Assembly (NCBI GenBank): GCA_946122785.1
Contig: CAMGYJ010000009.1
Span: 23,223,633 to 23,287,632, forward strand
DNA from: Linum tenue
Taxonomy: Eukaryota > Streptophyta > Magnoliopsida > Malpighiales > Linaceae
Direction of reading: 5' to 3'
DNA length: 64,000 bases
Below the pieces are notes generated by a model. It was not told where the DNA came from and did no database searches. It saw nothing but the letters and a program-made list of their open reading frames with translations. The position numbers were made by a program, and so were the translations under genes. This document shows, piece after piece, positions 44,771 to 55,445 of the stretch (positions are counted from its first letter, which is position 1; each line of letters opens with the position of its first letter).

Positions 44771-46715
44771 ATTTCGGTCCAAATGAATAGTAATTTCAGT
44801 CTTCTGATAGTACGTGAGGAGTGATGGGTTGCTTGAGGTGCCAGAGGGATTTGATGGGAAGTACTGCACTGCATGGCCTGCTTGGACCTGGGAGAAAGCG
44901 CACATTGGTCGCAGGGAAAATAAATGGGCCCCGATTGAGTCGGGAAGCGGTCTTGGGGTTGGGAAGAGTGAAGAGTTGCTTGAGTGGATTCTGAGAGTAA
45001 AGAAATTGTTTGTTTGACATAAGAGCCACGTAGCTTTCATTTTGGCCTTTCGTTTAACCTACCCATCTGATTTCTATTTCTCTTTGATTTCATTTTTGGA
45101 TGAGCAAAGAGAATCAGAGAAGGGTCAAATTAGGAGTGCATTTACCCAAAAGAGGAGACGGGAATAGAACCCTGAAGTGCATTTAGTTTCCCTATATTTT
45201 CCTCTCTCCACTCTCCTTCTCACTTCTCTCTGCTTTGTTTCTCACATCCCCTTTCCGCAAACCAGTAGCTTGGAGAGATCGACTGGAGAAGGAGAATTTG
45301 AGAAGCCGAGAGAGGAATCGGAGGTGGCACAAATCTGCATGGTATATTTTCGTTGTTTTTATGGTTTGATTTCTTCTCTTCACTCGGATAAGTGTGATCT
45401 CTTTTTTTTCCCCTCAACATGGGTTTTTTTATCACCTTTCAGGGGAGGTTATCTACTCTGAGTTCACAGCCAGGGAGGCCATCCATTTCAAACACGAAGC
45501 CAGCGATCTAATGATCCATTGTTTGGATTGTAGATCCACATTGGAGATGATGCACGCCGGGGCGACGAGATCGATCGACGGAAACCAGATTGATAACCCT
45601 GATGGTTTATGGTGAGGATTTGATGATTTTGCATGTCTCCCTCTTCTGTGATCTTTAGTTGCATATTCTTTTAACACTGGTCTCCGGTTTTCTTCCCCTG
45701 TTCATCTTCACTCATACGATTTCCGTCATGTGAAAGCTCTTGGCAGTTCGTATGCTCAGTCGATATTTCGAGGGAGATTCAACGAAATTCATCATAGCCC
45801 CGAGCTCTACAATAGAGGAAATGCATCCTTCAGTTGCATATCTCCCTAGGTAAGATGTTTTATTGATCCTTAGGATATCATTAGTTTCCGATACTCAGTA
45901 ACATAGATTTTTCTGTTTTTGGTTAAGTGGGTCAGGGTTTCGTGAATCCTTCTCTCGCTCATCGACAACTCATTTTCCACATGGATCTTCAGAAGCTATC
46001 TATCCCATAGCAGGCCACGATGACAACCCTGAACGATGTGGCTTGGAATATTACCGGTCCCTTTTTCTTTTCAATATATTGGTGAGACAGATCTGCTGAT
46101 TCCAGTGTGATTCCAATATCATTTTCTTGCCCTTTTGTTTTTAGGAAATGTAGATGTTGACTCCCTTTTCTTTCCCCTTCCTCATACAGATTTGCTGCCA
46201 TAATAACTAATCGATGGTCCGCAAGATCATCGTAATCTCTGCCAGTGGGGGTGACCACAGAGTACTCAGCAAGGTTTAATATCTCTTCTCGATGGCTCAA
46301 TTCCATGTCTTTTCTTACCCTCTCTAACCCCATGTTATCTATCCCAGTTTTCACTTTTCTTATCCAAAATTTATTTGCACCTTTTGATGGTGTTCCTGGG
46401 TTTTGGAGTCCACAATTTCAGAGTGAAGCAGCAAGTTATGGAGTTCAATGCGGGCTTTGCAATTAGGGGAACTTACTATAGTGCTGTGAGTTGATTAAGT
46501 ACGGACGTTGCTTCATGTTCTCTGTTTTTCATTTTTTCGTTATCTTTGGAGTTGTTCATTTTTCAATCCCTTTATTCATTTTTTGGTAATGGGAAATGCA
46601 GCCACAGTTTCGAGGAGCGGTATTCTGCAATAGTCCGGGAAGTCCAAAAGTAAAGAAGTCACCAGCATTCTTCTGTTACATGTCATTTTAGTTTCTGGCT
46701 CTTTATTGATCTCCT
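44771..46715 (+). other. Possible transcription unit of unknown product
   Basis: No long ORF and no family match. From 45177 the plus strand looks like a gene start: a CT-rich leader, then donor-like GTATAT at 45340, an acceptor-like TTTCAG at about 45437-45442, an open stretch 45443-45612 (EVIYSEFTAREAIHFKHEAS) ending at GGTGAGG, and further donor and acceptor candidates at 45849 and 46600. It may be a non-coding RNA gene or a decayed gene truncated by the LINE at 46716. Confidence 0.25.
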
Positions 46716-46829
46716 TCTTTTTTTTACAATAATACCAACTTTTATGCCACCATTGAAAGAAACGCGCTAAAAAGCGATTACAAACTTAAATGAGATAAAA
46801 AATTAGATAAAAAATACTAATCTAGTCAT

Positions 46830-49075
46830 CTGACAGAGTAGATCTAGCTTTTGATCGTGCCACCCAATCAGCCATAACGTTCAACGTCCTTGGAACCTCT
46901 TTAACCAAAATTGCAGGGTTATTCCTAAGGATATTAACCATTATGGTTCAGGGCCTTCACCAGCATTTGACAGTCAGATTGTACTGTACAAATCGATCCA
47001 TATTCTTGTGCTAATTTAATACCTTTCAAGAGTGCCTTCACTTCCGCTTCAATCGGGGTGGAACAATGAAGAATCTCGGCTCTCCCATCACACACTTGTC
47101 CATGGTGGTTAACAACAACAACACCATGAGTTGCCGACTAGGAGTCTTTAAGGAACGACCCATCACAATGAATCACCAACGAGTGATTACTTGGCGGGAG
47201 ATTCGTAGTGGGAAGGGATCCCCTGAGCTGAGTGGGACCATCAGAAGAAGGAGGCGGGGGCCTCGGGCAAGCCATCCATTATGTTAGCTCTCTATAGGTT
47301 TGCAGACATATGTTTTGGGGCCAGGGAACTCTATTCTTGAAAGTACTCTTGTTTCTTGCCTTCCAAATGTTCCGACATAGGTATATAATGTGAATCAAGG
47401 AGTTATTAGGGATAGTATCTTTGAGGGAGCAGAACAAGTCAAAGAAAGAGGTACCCTGGCGAGGGATCGGGAGGGATGGGAAAATGGAATTCCGTGATTC
47501 TCTGGCATGAGGGCAGTAGAAGAGGCAGTGGTTAATAGGGGTGTTCAAATGGTTACCATGGTAATAACCAAACCAAATAAGTCTAAAATCTATTAACCAT
47601 GAAATACAATATCATAATCAAACCGTCCAAACTAATACAACAACCAAATTAACCAAACTAAAGTTTATTCGGTTTGGTTAATTGGTTAACCAAAATAACC
47701 AATATAACACCACATTATCATTAAGTGAGAAAAATTTTCAGTTAGTTCATCAATTTGCAATTTATTTAATGAACAACACATAACAACCCACATAATTATA
47801 GTTAACCCTTAACGTAAATACATGTAACAAATACAATTATCTTACATTTGACTCTTGAGTGGTTATGCAAAGTATTAAGTATGTGTATATAATATATATT
47901 AGATATATGACAAATTACTTAACTGGTTAATTTGGTTTGATTGGTTAGGAGTGCCTGAAACCAAACCAGACCACCTAAACCAAACAAGCTAAATTTTTTA
48001 ACCAAACCAAACCAATTATCGAAATTAACCAAATCAAATTAGCCAAATACTACTGGTTAAAATGGTTACCATGGTAACCAAACCGTTTGAACACCCCTAG
48101 TGGTTAAGGAATTCGAAAGGGTCTTGACAAACTTGGCAAATCGGTTTGGAGCACATTTTCGTTGGAAGAGCCTTGCTTTCGTTGCCAACCCGTTTCTGGA
48201 ACATCTCCAAATGAAGAATTTAAGCTTTGGTGGAATATTCAGTCCCTAGATCCATTTCCAAATCTCTTCACTTCCTTTCGGTTGGAAATTGGTATTTGCT
48301 TTATGAACGGCGTGGTATGTCGTCTTGATCGAGAAAGCTCCCTCTCGAGTGAGGCTCCAGCCCAAAAATCCTCAGATCCCTCTTCCCCAATTGGAATTTT
48401 AAGGATAGCCTCCACTTCTGCTCTCGATACATGACCTTGAATCAAATCCGTGTTCCATCTCCTATTATCAGGGTCTATCCAGTCCTTGACCCTCAGGTTT
48501 TGTTGGGGGCCACTTCCAATGACAAAATTATTAAGGCTCGGAATCTATGGGTCTTGACCAACCCATGTATCCTCTCCCGACCCGATGATTTTAACTGCTC
48601 CCATGATGATCACTTTTTTTTTTTTTTGCCTCCCATAGACTCGCCCAAATCCAAGAGGATCTACTTCCTTTTTTGGATTGTAGGAATCCTCCTCTTGGGA
48701 ATTACAAACCCTTTAGAGGATGACACCAAAGGGCATCAGTGGAATTAAGGATTCTCCATGCTTGTTTCGCCAACAGGGCCATGTTAAAAGTCTTTGAAAC
48801 TTCGGAATCCCAAACCCCTTCTGATTATGGAGCGCAGAGAATTTCCTTCCTACACTCGTGCATGGTGCTTTTCTGCATTGAACCTGACCAGAACCTCTTT
48901 CCCTCCATGAGATAGGAGGAGACTTTTCCATGATTCCCCCATCTTCTCCATTCTCTAAATGAGGAATTGAAAAGTTTCCTTCTTTGAATCCCCCCACTCA
49001 GTCGGAACTCCTAAGTATTTTGAGTGACAATTTGAAGAGGCAAACCCGATGTGAGCAATGATCGCAGCTTTGTCA
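46830..49075 (-). pseudogene. LINE ORF2 C-terminal part: post-RT, zinc-binding and RNase H, broken
   Basis: The direction is from high to low coordinates. YLGVP lies near 49020, and the post-RT pattern (ALLAKQ-like, mutated) near 48780. ILKIPIGEEGSEDFWAGAS at about 48400 is the segment before the zinc-binding region. CQVC and HCLFYCPHARE span the MITE. RNase H follows: VIHCDGSFLKDS with the first aspartate, THGVVVVNHHGQVCDGRAE, TPIEAEVKALLKGI with the glutamate, and VQSDCQMLVKAL with the second aspartate. Several stops and frameshifts. The same family is seen in the 62.0-62.5 kb fragment. Confidence 0.8.
47536..48099. mobile_element. hAT-type MITE, 564 bp
   Basis: Ends TAGGGGTGTTCAAATGG and the complement of CCGTTTGAACACCCCTA. 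A perfect 8-bp duplication GTGGTTAA flanks it (47528-47535 and 48100-48107). The termini continue with GGTTACCATGGTAA in both orientations. The interior is AT-rich with many GGTTAATTGGTTAACC-like motifs. It is inserted in the zinc-binding region of a LINE. Confidence 0.95.
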
Positions 49076-49091
49076 ACATCGGGTAAATTAG

Positions 49092-50729
49092 AACCACACT
49101 TTAATAGCTTTGATACCAAAATCAAAAAACCCTACGACTCCCCTTGAATTCAGGCCCATTAGTCTATGCAAGGTCTTGTACAAGATTATGTCCAAAGTCC
49201 TTGCAAACATACTAAAAAGAGTTCTTGACAAAGTTATTGGAGAAGCACAAGTCGGGAATCTCTTTATCAATCCAGAATCCCTGGTTGCTAAAATGCTTAA
49301 GGCCAAGTACTATCCTAATTCAAACATCCTACAAGCTAGTGTGGGGCACAACCCGAGCTACACATGGAGAAGCATTATGTCAGCGCTGCAACTGGTGAAG
49401 TGTGGATTAAGATGGAGAATAGGGGATGGATCACAGGTTAATATTTGGGGAGAGAAATGGATAGCAGAAGGAGAGGATTCTGATTATAGACTCACAACAC
49501 CCCCACTGCCTACAATGGAGATAGTTAAAGTCTCCGAATTAATTGACCACGAGAACAGAACTTGGAGAAGCAATCTTCTCCAACACTACCTAAACCCAGA
49601 AGATCGAAAGAGGATCACAGGGATCCCCATTCCAAGACAACCTGCAGCTGATAAACAGGTCTGGAGTAAGGAGAAGAATGGAGTCTACTCGGTGAAATTA
49701 GCCTACAAGCTAGCCACAAGGGGCCTTGCCATTATTCACGAAGATGTTATCCCAGATGGGACTACCGCAGAAGAGGAGGGAGAGATCGAACTCTATGACC
49801 CTATGAACTGGAAGAGAATGTGGAATCTTATGGTTCCCCCCAAAGTAAAATTTTTTCTCTGGAAAGCAGCTCACAATATCCTACCTACTGGGAAAAACAT
49901 TGAGGGGCGCAAGAAGGATGCCGCAACGGAATGCCCCTTTTGTCACCAAGAGGAAACTCAGAATCATATATTCAGAGAGTGTCAATGGGCGATAAGGGTT
50001 TGGCGGTTTTCTACATTTAGACCCCTCTTTGAACTAGAGCCTGAACTATCGATTTTGAGTTGGCTTTGTGAGGTTATGGAGAAGATTGATGATGATATTC
50101 TTGCTCAAGTGGGAATGCTGCTTTGGACGATGTGGAATGAAAGAAACAACCAAATGTTCAATAACAAGAAGGCGGAAGAGTGGGAGATTGTTCAAAATGC
50201 GCTAAACTATTGGGAGGAATTCACAGATCATCGCCGTCAAGCAACCATAGAGAAGTTAGAGGAACAAAGCACCTGGGGGAGACCACCAGCTGGCTGGATT
50301 AAGGTAAATGTGGATGCAGCGGTGCTGAAGGAAGGAGGAACAGGATTAGGAGTGGTAGCGCGCGATTCGGACGGGAACTTCGTCATGGCGGCAGTCCGCA
50401 GGGAACGAAATGCATGGCCGCCGGAGCTGGCTGAGCTTCGGGCCATCGAATTTGGACTGGAAATGGCGAAGGACGAAGGATTCGCCGCTGTGGTGATGGA
50501 GTCGGACTGTCAAAATGTTGTTCTCAAACTCCAGAGGAAAGAGGAATCACTTTTGGAGACAGGTGTGCGAGTTAGGGAGATTCAGGATAAGGCGAATCAA
50601 CTCGGTTTGTTGAATGGCGGTTCGGGCGAAGGGAAGGGAACCAGGCAGCACATGTTATGGCCCATATCATATGTGACTGGGAAACCCATGAGAAATGGGC
50701 CGGATGATCCCAATTGTTCTTTTGGACTT
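49092..50729 (+). pseudogene. LINE ORF2 with deleted RT core, zinc-binding region and RNase H
   Basis: The frame starts within RT (NHTLIALIPKSKNP, FRPISLCKVLYKIMSKVLAN) and jumps at about 49245, in GEAQVGNLFINPESLVAKM, to the post-RT region. The whole catalytic RT core is therefore deleted without breaking the frame. Then follow KYYPNSNILQASVG, LRWRIGDGSQVNIW, the zinc-binding CPFCHQEETQNHIFREC, and RNase H (VNVDAAVLKEGG, ELAELRAIEFGLE, MESDCQNVVLKL). A frameshift near 50615 separates it from the last motif, NQAAHVMAHIICDWE, in the next frame, which ends at a TGA near 50708. The in-frame deletion may have existed in the source RNA. Confidence 0.9.
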
Positions 50730-50787
50730 GTTAGCAAATGAGGCCTTAGCCAATTAATAAAATTTCAAGAACTTTCCATAAAAAAAA
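49092..50787 (+). mobile_element. L1-type LINE, 5'-truncated and internally deleted, nested
   Basis: The flanks ACATCGGGTAAATTAG (49076-49091) and ACATCGGGTACATTAG (50788-50803) form a 16-bp duplication with one difference. An A tail ends at 50787. It entered a minus-strand LINE, whose reading continues across the site when this copy is removed. Same family as 12367-13957. Confidence 0.95.
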
Positions 50788-50830
50788 ACATCGGGTACAT
50801 TAGGGAAACTAAATATGTTGAGCTTATTGA

Positions 50831-51682
50831 AGTAAATATGTTAGTTTATTGAATTAAATATGCAAGGAATTAAAACCATAAGAGATTCAAAAATCGAAAC
50901 TTCTTCATTGAAGGTTGAGTAGTGTTGGTACAAACATGTTAATTAATCATGTAAAGTTTTTGTATCATTTTTTGCTTCCGTTATTACTTGGTGATGCTTC
51001 AACTCTCTAATGCTTAATGTCTTTGTTGCAAGCTAGGAGAGTCAAATGAATTGAAGTTCAAGAGTTGATTGTGGAGACTCTATCAAATATGTTTATGTAC
51101 AACTACATCCTTTTATTTTTGTCCCTCAGATGTTTTTTAACTATATATGTCCATGAACTTTTGAATGCTCCATGCACGATCAACAATGATTCAGAAATGC
51201 AACAGACCCGTTGCGGAGCACGAGTTGAATCCTAGTTATGAATTAAAGCCTTATATTTATATATATATATATATAGTTACTCAAACTATTTGTTACCCAA
51301 ATAAAGTTGATAAATTATATGAAAGTATTTCCTTAGCATATATATAAACTTTTCTTCACATCATCTACATTTAATTTCTAATCAAACAATACTATAAGGA
51401 GGTTCTCCTTCAGAACCCTCTTTATTCTATTTTTTCTGCTTCCAACGCAGAGCAAGGAGGGACCTTTTGGTCAATACTCGATACCAAGGAGGTTCTACTT
51501 ATTTCCAATTCAAAGAAGGAGGCGGACACTATTTGGTTTTCTACTTATTTTTAGTTTCACGAAAAGGCGGATACATGAGTAATTATTATTATTACTATTA
51601 TTATAATCATATATAGTATAACCCATCACGTGTGACTTAGTAATTATTTTCTTTGCTTTCCGAGACCTTAAGGTCAATTAAA
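50831..51682. other. AT-rich spacer with a candidate Helitron end and a TA microsatellite
   Basis: A (TA)n tract at 51252-51276. Candidate Helitron 3' end at 51207-51235. A GGAGGTTCT motif recurs at 51399, 51488 and nearby. No gene. Confidence 0.35.
51207..51235 (+). repeat. Candidate Helitron 3' terminus
   Basis: ACCCGTTGCGGAGCACGAGT forms an imperfect hairpin of the CCCGTGC...GCACGGG type, followed by TGAATC and CTAG then T. This matches the general plant Helitron 3' end. A similar tail without a clear hairpin is at 19078-19101. Confidence 0.4.
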
Positions 51683-51780
51683 GGAAAAAATCCCAAAGTA
51701 CACTAGTTTTTAAAAAAAATTCCCAAAATACATAAGTTATAAAAAAAATTCCAAAAGTACACATGTTTGGGCATCACCGT
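51683..51780 (+). repeat. Left terminal inverted repeat of the MULE
   Basis: Pairs with 55440-55536 on the other strand: AATCCCAAAGTACAC, AATTCCCAAAATACATAAG and AAAGTACACATGTTTG are mirrored with few changes. Confidence 0.88.
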
Positions 51781-52105
51781 GTTTGACAAAAGCGGTGAAG
51801 TTTATCACCGCGTTTGTCAAAGACGGTGAATACTTCACCGTTTAAGACCAAAACGGTGACGTATTCACCGCTTTAACCTAAAACGGTGATATATTCACCG
51901 CATTGGTGGGAAACGGTGAATACATCACCGTTTATGTTGACAACGGTGATTATCTTCACCGTTTTAGGTTAAAGCGGTGATATATTCCCACGTTTCCCAC
52001 CCCTGGTAGGTCAAAAGTAGGTCACACCTACCTATTATTCACCGTTTGAGACAAACGCGGTGATGGTGTTCACCGTGTTTGTCTCAAACGGTGAATAGTA
52101 GCAAA
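51781..52105. repeat. Left subterminal array of inverted 7-mers
   Basis: TCACCG and CGGTGA alternate nine times each, so that neighbouring motifs form small hairpins such as GCGGTGA...TCACCGC with short loops. The spacer sequences vary (TTTGACAAA, TTTAACCTAAAA, TTTGTCTCAAA). Confidence 0.9.
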
Positions 52106-52111
52106 TTTTCC

Positions 52112-52119
52112 TATAAATA
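52112..52119 (+). promoter_or_regulatory. TATA box for the mudrA-like gene
   Basis: TATAAATA directly after the subterminal array, followed by a CCACCC-rich leader. An intron probably spans about 52215-52513: GTATGTTG donor, TTTGTAG acceptor two bases before the ATG at 52516. Within this intron a 62-bp unit containing GATTTAATTTTCGTATTATG recurs at about 52262, 52347 and 52425. Confidence 0.6.
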
Positions 52120-52515
52120 CCCACCCACCAGCCGAAGCAAAAACTTACCACTCCCCCCTTCTTCAAATTTCAGCAACAAAAATCGAGCATAATACACAGA
52201 AGAGACATTTTTCGGTATGTTGAGACTTTTCGTATTATTGTCTAATTATGTTTTTAGTAGTTATAGTATGATTAATTTTTCGTATTATGTTGTTGTTAGT
52301 TAGTTGAATTTATGTTCGTTAGTTAGTTGAATTTATGTTCGTTAGTTATAGTATGATTTAATTTTCGTATTATGTTGTTGTTAGTTAGTTGAATTTATTT
52401 TCGTTAGTTATGAGATGGACAATATAGTATGATTTAATTTTCGTATTATGTTGTTGTTAGTTTGGTTAATTTTACTGTCTTTAAGCTAATATATACTTAT
52501 CCTCGATTTGTAGAT

Positions 52516-53955
52516 ATGGGTAAATTCAAGAAGTTTCATCTTAATATTCGGTGGAATGGAAGGGTGACAAACTCTAACATAGGCATTGATTATGAGGACG
52601 GCGAATCCATTATGCTGAACATTGGTTCCCGATTCAATTTTCAAGAACTCTGTGATCTTTGTGCAGAAAGGGTTTGTACGAGCGGACAGACGAGAATTGG
52701 CAGAATTACTTACCGGTATCCAGACATGAGTGCTGGCGGGGTCGTGTACCAAGAAGTTGTCATAAACGATGATGACGCGGTTACGATGATGTTACAGTTC
52801 CTAAGCGATAACCAAGTCCGGCTTGCAGAGGTGTATGTTGAGACCGAGGCGGTCGGTGAATCTCATTCTCACCAGTATTCTTATGATGATGGTTTTGCAG
52901 GAGGGTACGAATGGGGTGGTAGTTCGAGCAACTACCAAGGCGGTGGTTATACAGGAGGTTACGGGGAGGGTGGTGGTTCAATCAACTACGGTGGATCGAG
53001 TAGTGCAGGATGGGACAAATACTCGCAACCTCCTAAACCAGCCCCATTTGTTGAGGCCGATGGTGTTCAATGGCCTGCTTGGGGGCCAGAGTGGTATGGA
53101 ATCGAGAATACCATTCGATCAGGGCGTACTTCACATGAGCGAGAGGACGATGTTGGTGATCGTGGTCATGTTGATCCTTCTAGCCCGAGCTATCCATTCG
53201 AGTCGAGCGACGAGGATACTGAGGAAGATTTGAGATCAGTGAGCGAGGAGGAGGAAGATACTGATGATAACGAGGATGAGGCGGCATTTCGTGAGGCACC
53301 CACGCCATATTACACACAGGTTCCAACTCAATTTTTACATAGTCAGAATGATCCCCCCGATTATGTCCCTTTGCCAGTGTACAATCCGACGGCCAATTTG
53401 GAGGTGGGTATGGCGTTCCCATCGAAAGACGCTGTGCAGGATGCGTTTACAGAAGAGGCGTTGAGGCGCAATTTCGAGTGGAAGGTAAAATATTCTGACA
53501 GTAAACAACTACATGTCATATGCAAGCATGATGCAGAGGGTTGTACGTGGCAACTGCGGGCTGCAAATATGAAGAGAAAGGGTGCTTGGGTGATTCGCAA
53601 AGCTGAGACGATCCACACATGCTCCTCTTCTATACTTTCCCAAGATCACAGGCAACTAAAGGCAAAAAAGGTTGGGAGAACTATTAAGCACCTTATTGAA
53701 GCACAACCAGATATCAAGGTGAAAGCTATCATGGCAGAGGTGAAGGATCGACATTCTTACACGATAAGGTATAAAAAAGCATGGCATGGTAAGCAGAAAG
53801 CCATGGCTGAGGTATATGGTGATTGGGAGGATTCGTATGCTTTACTCCCTAGACTTATGGGAGCAATGGAGGAGTCCAATCCTGGGACTGTTTTCGTCCC
53901 AGTATACAACAATGTATACACTGAGGATCAAGTTCGAGTACAGCCAAACCGATGA
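52516..53955 (+). pseudogene. mudrA-like: mudrA-type transposase, N-terminal half
   Basis: The start ATG at 52516 is chosen because an acceptor-like TTTGTAG stands just before it; an upstream in-frame start at 52462 would lie in the intron. The product is 479 residues. An N-terminal PB1-like part (MGKFKKFHLNIRWNGRV, RITYRYPD) is followed by a GGY-rich linker, an acidic stretch, and the MuDR-type DNA-binding domain at about residues 305-395 (GMAFPSKDAVQDAFTEEALR, FEWKVKYSDSKQLHVIC, CTWQLRA, ETIHTC). KAW..KQKAMAEVYGDWEDSY then leads toward the catalytic domain, but the protein diverges after YTEDQVR at about 53937 and stops at 53955. The DDE MULE domain is missing. It may bind the terminal repeats without cutting; that is inference. 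Confidence 0.9.
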
Positions 53956-54889
53956 GGTAGATGCGGGCGTAGCGCTCGACTTGTTCTTCCGGTGTCTCGT
54001 CATTGATTTCCACCTCTTGCTGGATGTGAGATACCAGCCACGGGACCGACACTTGCCCCGCATTCAACGGTGGATGCCCCCGTCCTTGAATTGGTGTGGT
54101 GGTCGGCATGTCGAAGCCCAAACGATCACGTATGAGCGGCCCCCAACCTCCTTCGGGTTTGGTCGTGGAACCAATGACTGCATCTCCAGAAATAGGAAGC
54201 CCGGTGAGGATCGCCACGTCTTTGAGGGTGATCGTCATTTCCCCCTCCGGAAGGTGGAATGTATGGGTTTCGGGACGCCATCGTTCCGCCATTGCCGTAA
54301 GCAGATCGTTGTCGATCTCGATCCGCAAGAAATGGCGCAACATTCCCAAACCGGTCCTCGCTATGTAGGGCTCCAACCTTGGATGCCAAGCGGGCAAGTT
54401 ATTGGTCCCTTTATGAACCACGGGAACAAGCGATTCCTAAAACAAATATGAAAAATAACAATTTATTAGATTAAATAAAGCAAAATAAAACCTTAGAAAA
54501 TAATAAAATAAAGCAAGAATACTCAAAAAATTACCGGATAGTTATCCCAAATAGCACGGGAGCGATGAGCTTCTTGATCGGTTAAGAGACTCGCATCCCT
54601 TGGGCCATAATGGATATACAATCGAGGATCGTATATCTCGGCACCCATCTATAAAAAAGTAATGAAATCAGAGATTGTTTTGATAAAAAAACAAAAAATC
54701 AAATTGGGACCGATTAAAAAAATTCATAAACCAAAAACCTACACGAAGAGCCTCTTCGTCCATTTTTTGGCGTAGGCCGGACAGAGGTTCGACGATTTTA
54801 GGTTTGTAAGGGACGGGGGCTTTAGGGTCAAACTCTAGTAATTCTTTCTGATGTGGAAGATCGGACTTAGCCGCAACCACAGAGCATAC
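53855..54889 (-). pseudogene. Plant mobile domain (PMD) gene, N-terminal part, spliced
   Basis: Three exons can be read on the minus strand. A: about 54889-54743, with LPHQKELLEFDPKAPVPYKP and first in-frame ATG at 54763. B: 54648-54535 (MGAEIYDPRLYIHYGPRDAS). C: from 54436. Donors GTAGGT and GTAATT and acceptors TATAG and TTTAG join them in frame. Exon C has the PMD pattern LRHFLRIEIDNDLLTAMAERW, ETHTFHLPEGEMTITLKDVA, ILTGLPISGDAVIG and ERYARIYLIGLAVLE. The match ends at about 53933, where the mudrA half-gene begins on the other strand; the codons to the stop at 53855 are antisense mudrA. PMD proteins occur in host genes (MAIN, MAIL) and in transposons including MULEs. An upstream ATG at about 54888 is out of frame by one base. 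Confidence 0.82.
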
Positions 54890-54972
54890 TTAGAACGAGA
54901 CTAGAGCGGATAAATTGAGGGAGAAAGAAGTGAATTGTTTGTGGGGTGAGTTGAAAGTGAAAGGGGAAGGGG

Positions 54973-54982
54973 GTATATATAG
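54973..54982 (-). promoter_or_regulatory. TATA box for the PMD gene
   Basis: The minus strand reads CTATATATAC, about 85 bases upstream of the first open exon and just inside the right subterminal array, symmetric to the TATAAATA on the left side. Confidence 0.5.
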
Positions 54983-55029
54983 TGAGGGGGAAGGGGGGAG
55001 GAGCCTGCGCAGCATTTAATTGGAGGGCT

Positions 55030-55445
55030 TTCACCGCGTTAGTCAAACGCGGTGAACTCACCGTTGTCAACAAACGCGGTGAAAGCCCAGGGGACGTGGC
55101 GTGTTGTGAGGCGTCAGATCGTGGGAAGAAAACCACGATCCGCGCCTCACCGCATCCAACGGCCACGGTGATAGCAAATTGGCCCGGATTGCTGACGTAA
55201 ACAAACACGGGGTATTCACCGTGTTTGTCTAACGCGGTGAATACCCCGCGTTTGTCCACGTCAGCTCCTTCACCGCGTTTAATAAAAACGGTGAAGTCTT
55301 CACCGTTTCTGTTTAAAACGGTGAAGACTTCACCGTTTTCATTAAACGCGGTGAAGGCGTCACCGTTTTTATTTAAAACGGTGAAATGTTCACCGTTTTA
55401 ATCAAACGCGGTGAATACCTTCACTGCGTTTGTCAAAAACGGTGA
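55030..55445. repeat. Right subterminal array of inverted 7-mers
   Basis: Counterpart of the left array: about twenty TCACCG/CGGTGA motifs, many as ACGGTGAAG...CTTCACCGT hairpins. Spacer texts TTTAATAAAAACG and TTTCTGTTTAAAACG differ from the left array. Confidence 0.9.

Larger units (their letters stand above)
46716..50830 (-). mobile_element. L1-type LINE (minus), split by a MITE and a second LINE
   Basis: The minus-strand 3' end is the T run at 46716-46725. RNase H, zinc-binding region and post-RT region follow toward higher coordinates. A hAT MITE occupies 47536-48099 and a plus-strand LINE 49092-50787. Removing both, with one target-site duplication each, restores continuous LINE reading at both joints. 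The left limit at about 50830 is where the similarity fades. Confidence 0.85.

Noticed and set aside
54867..55259. 130-residue minus-strand ORF at the right end of the MULE
   Set aside because: Runs through the hairpin array and leader; the PMD exons are in another frame.
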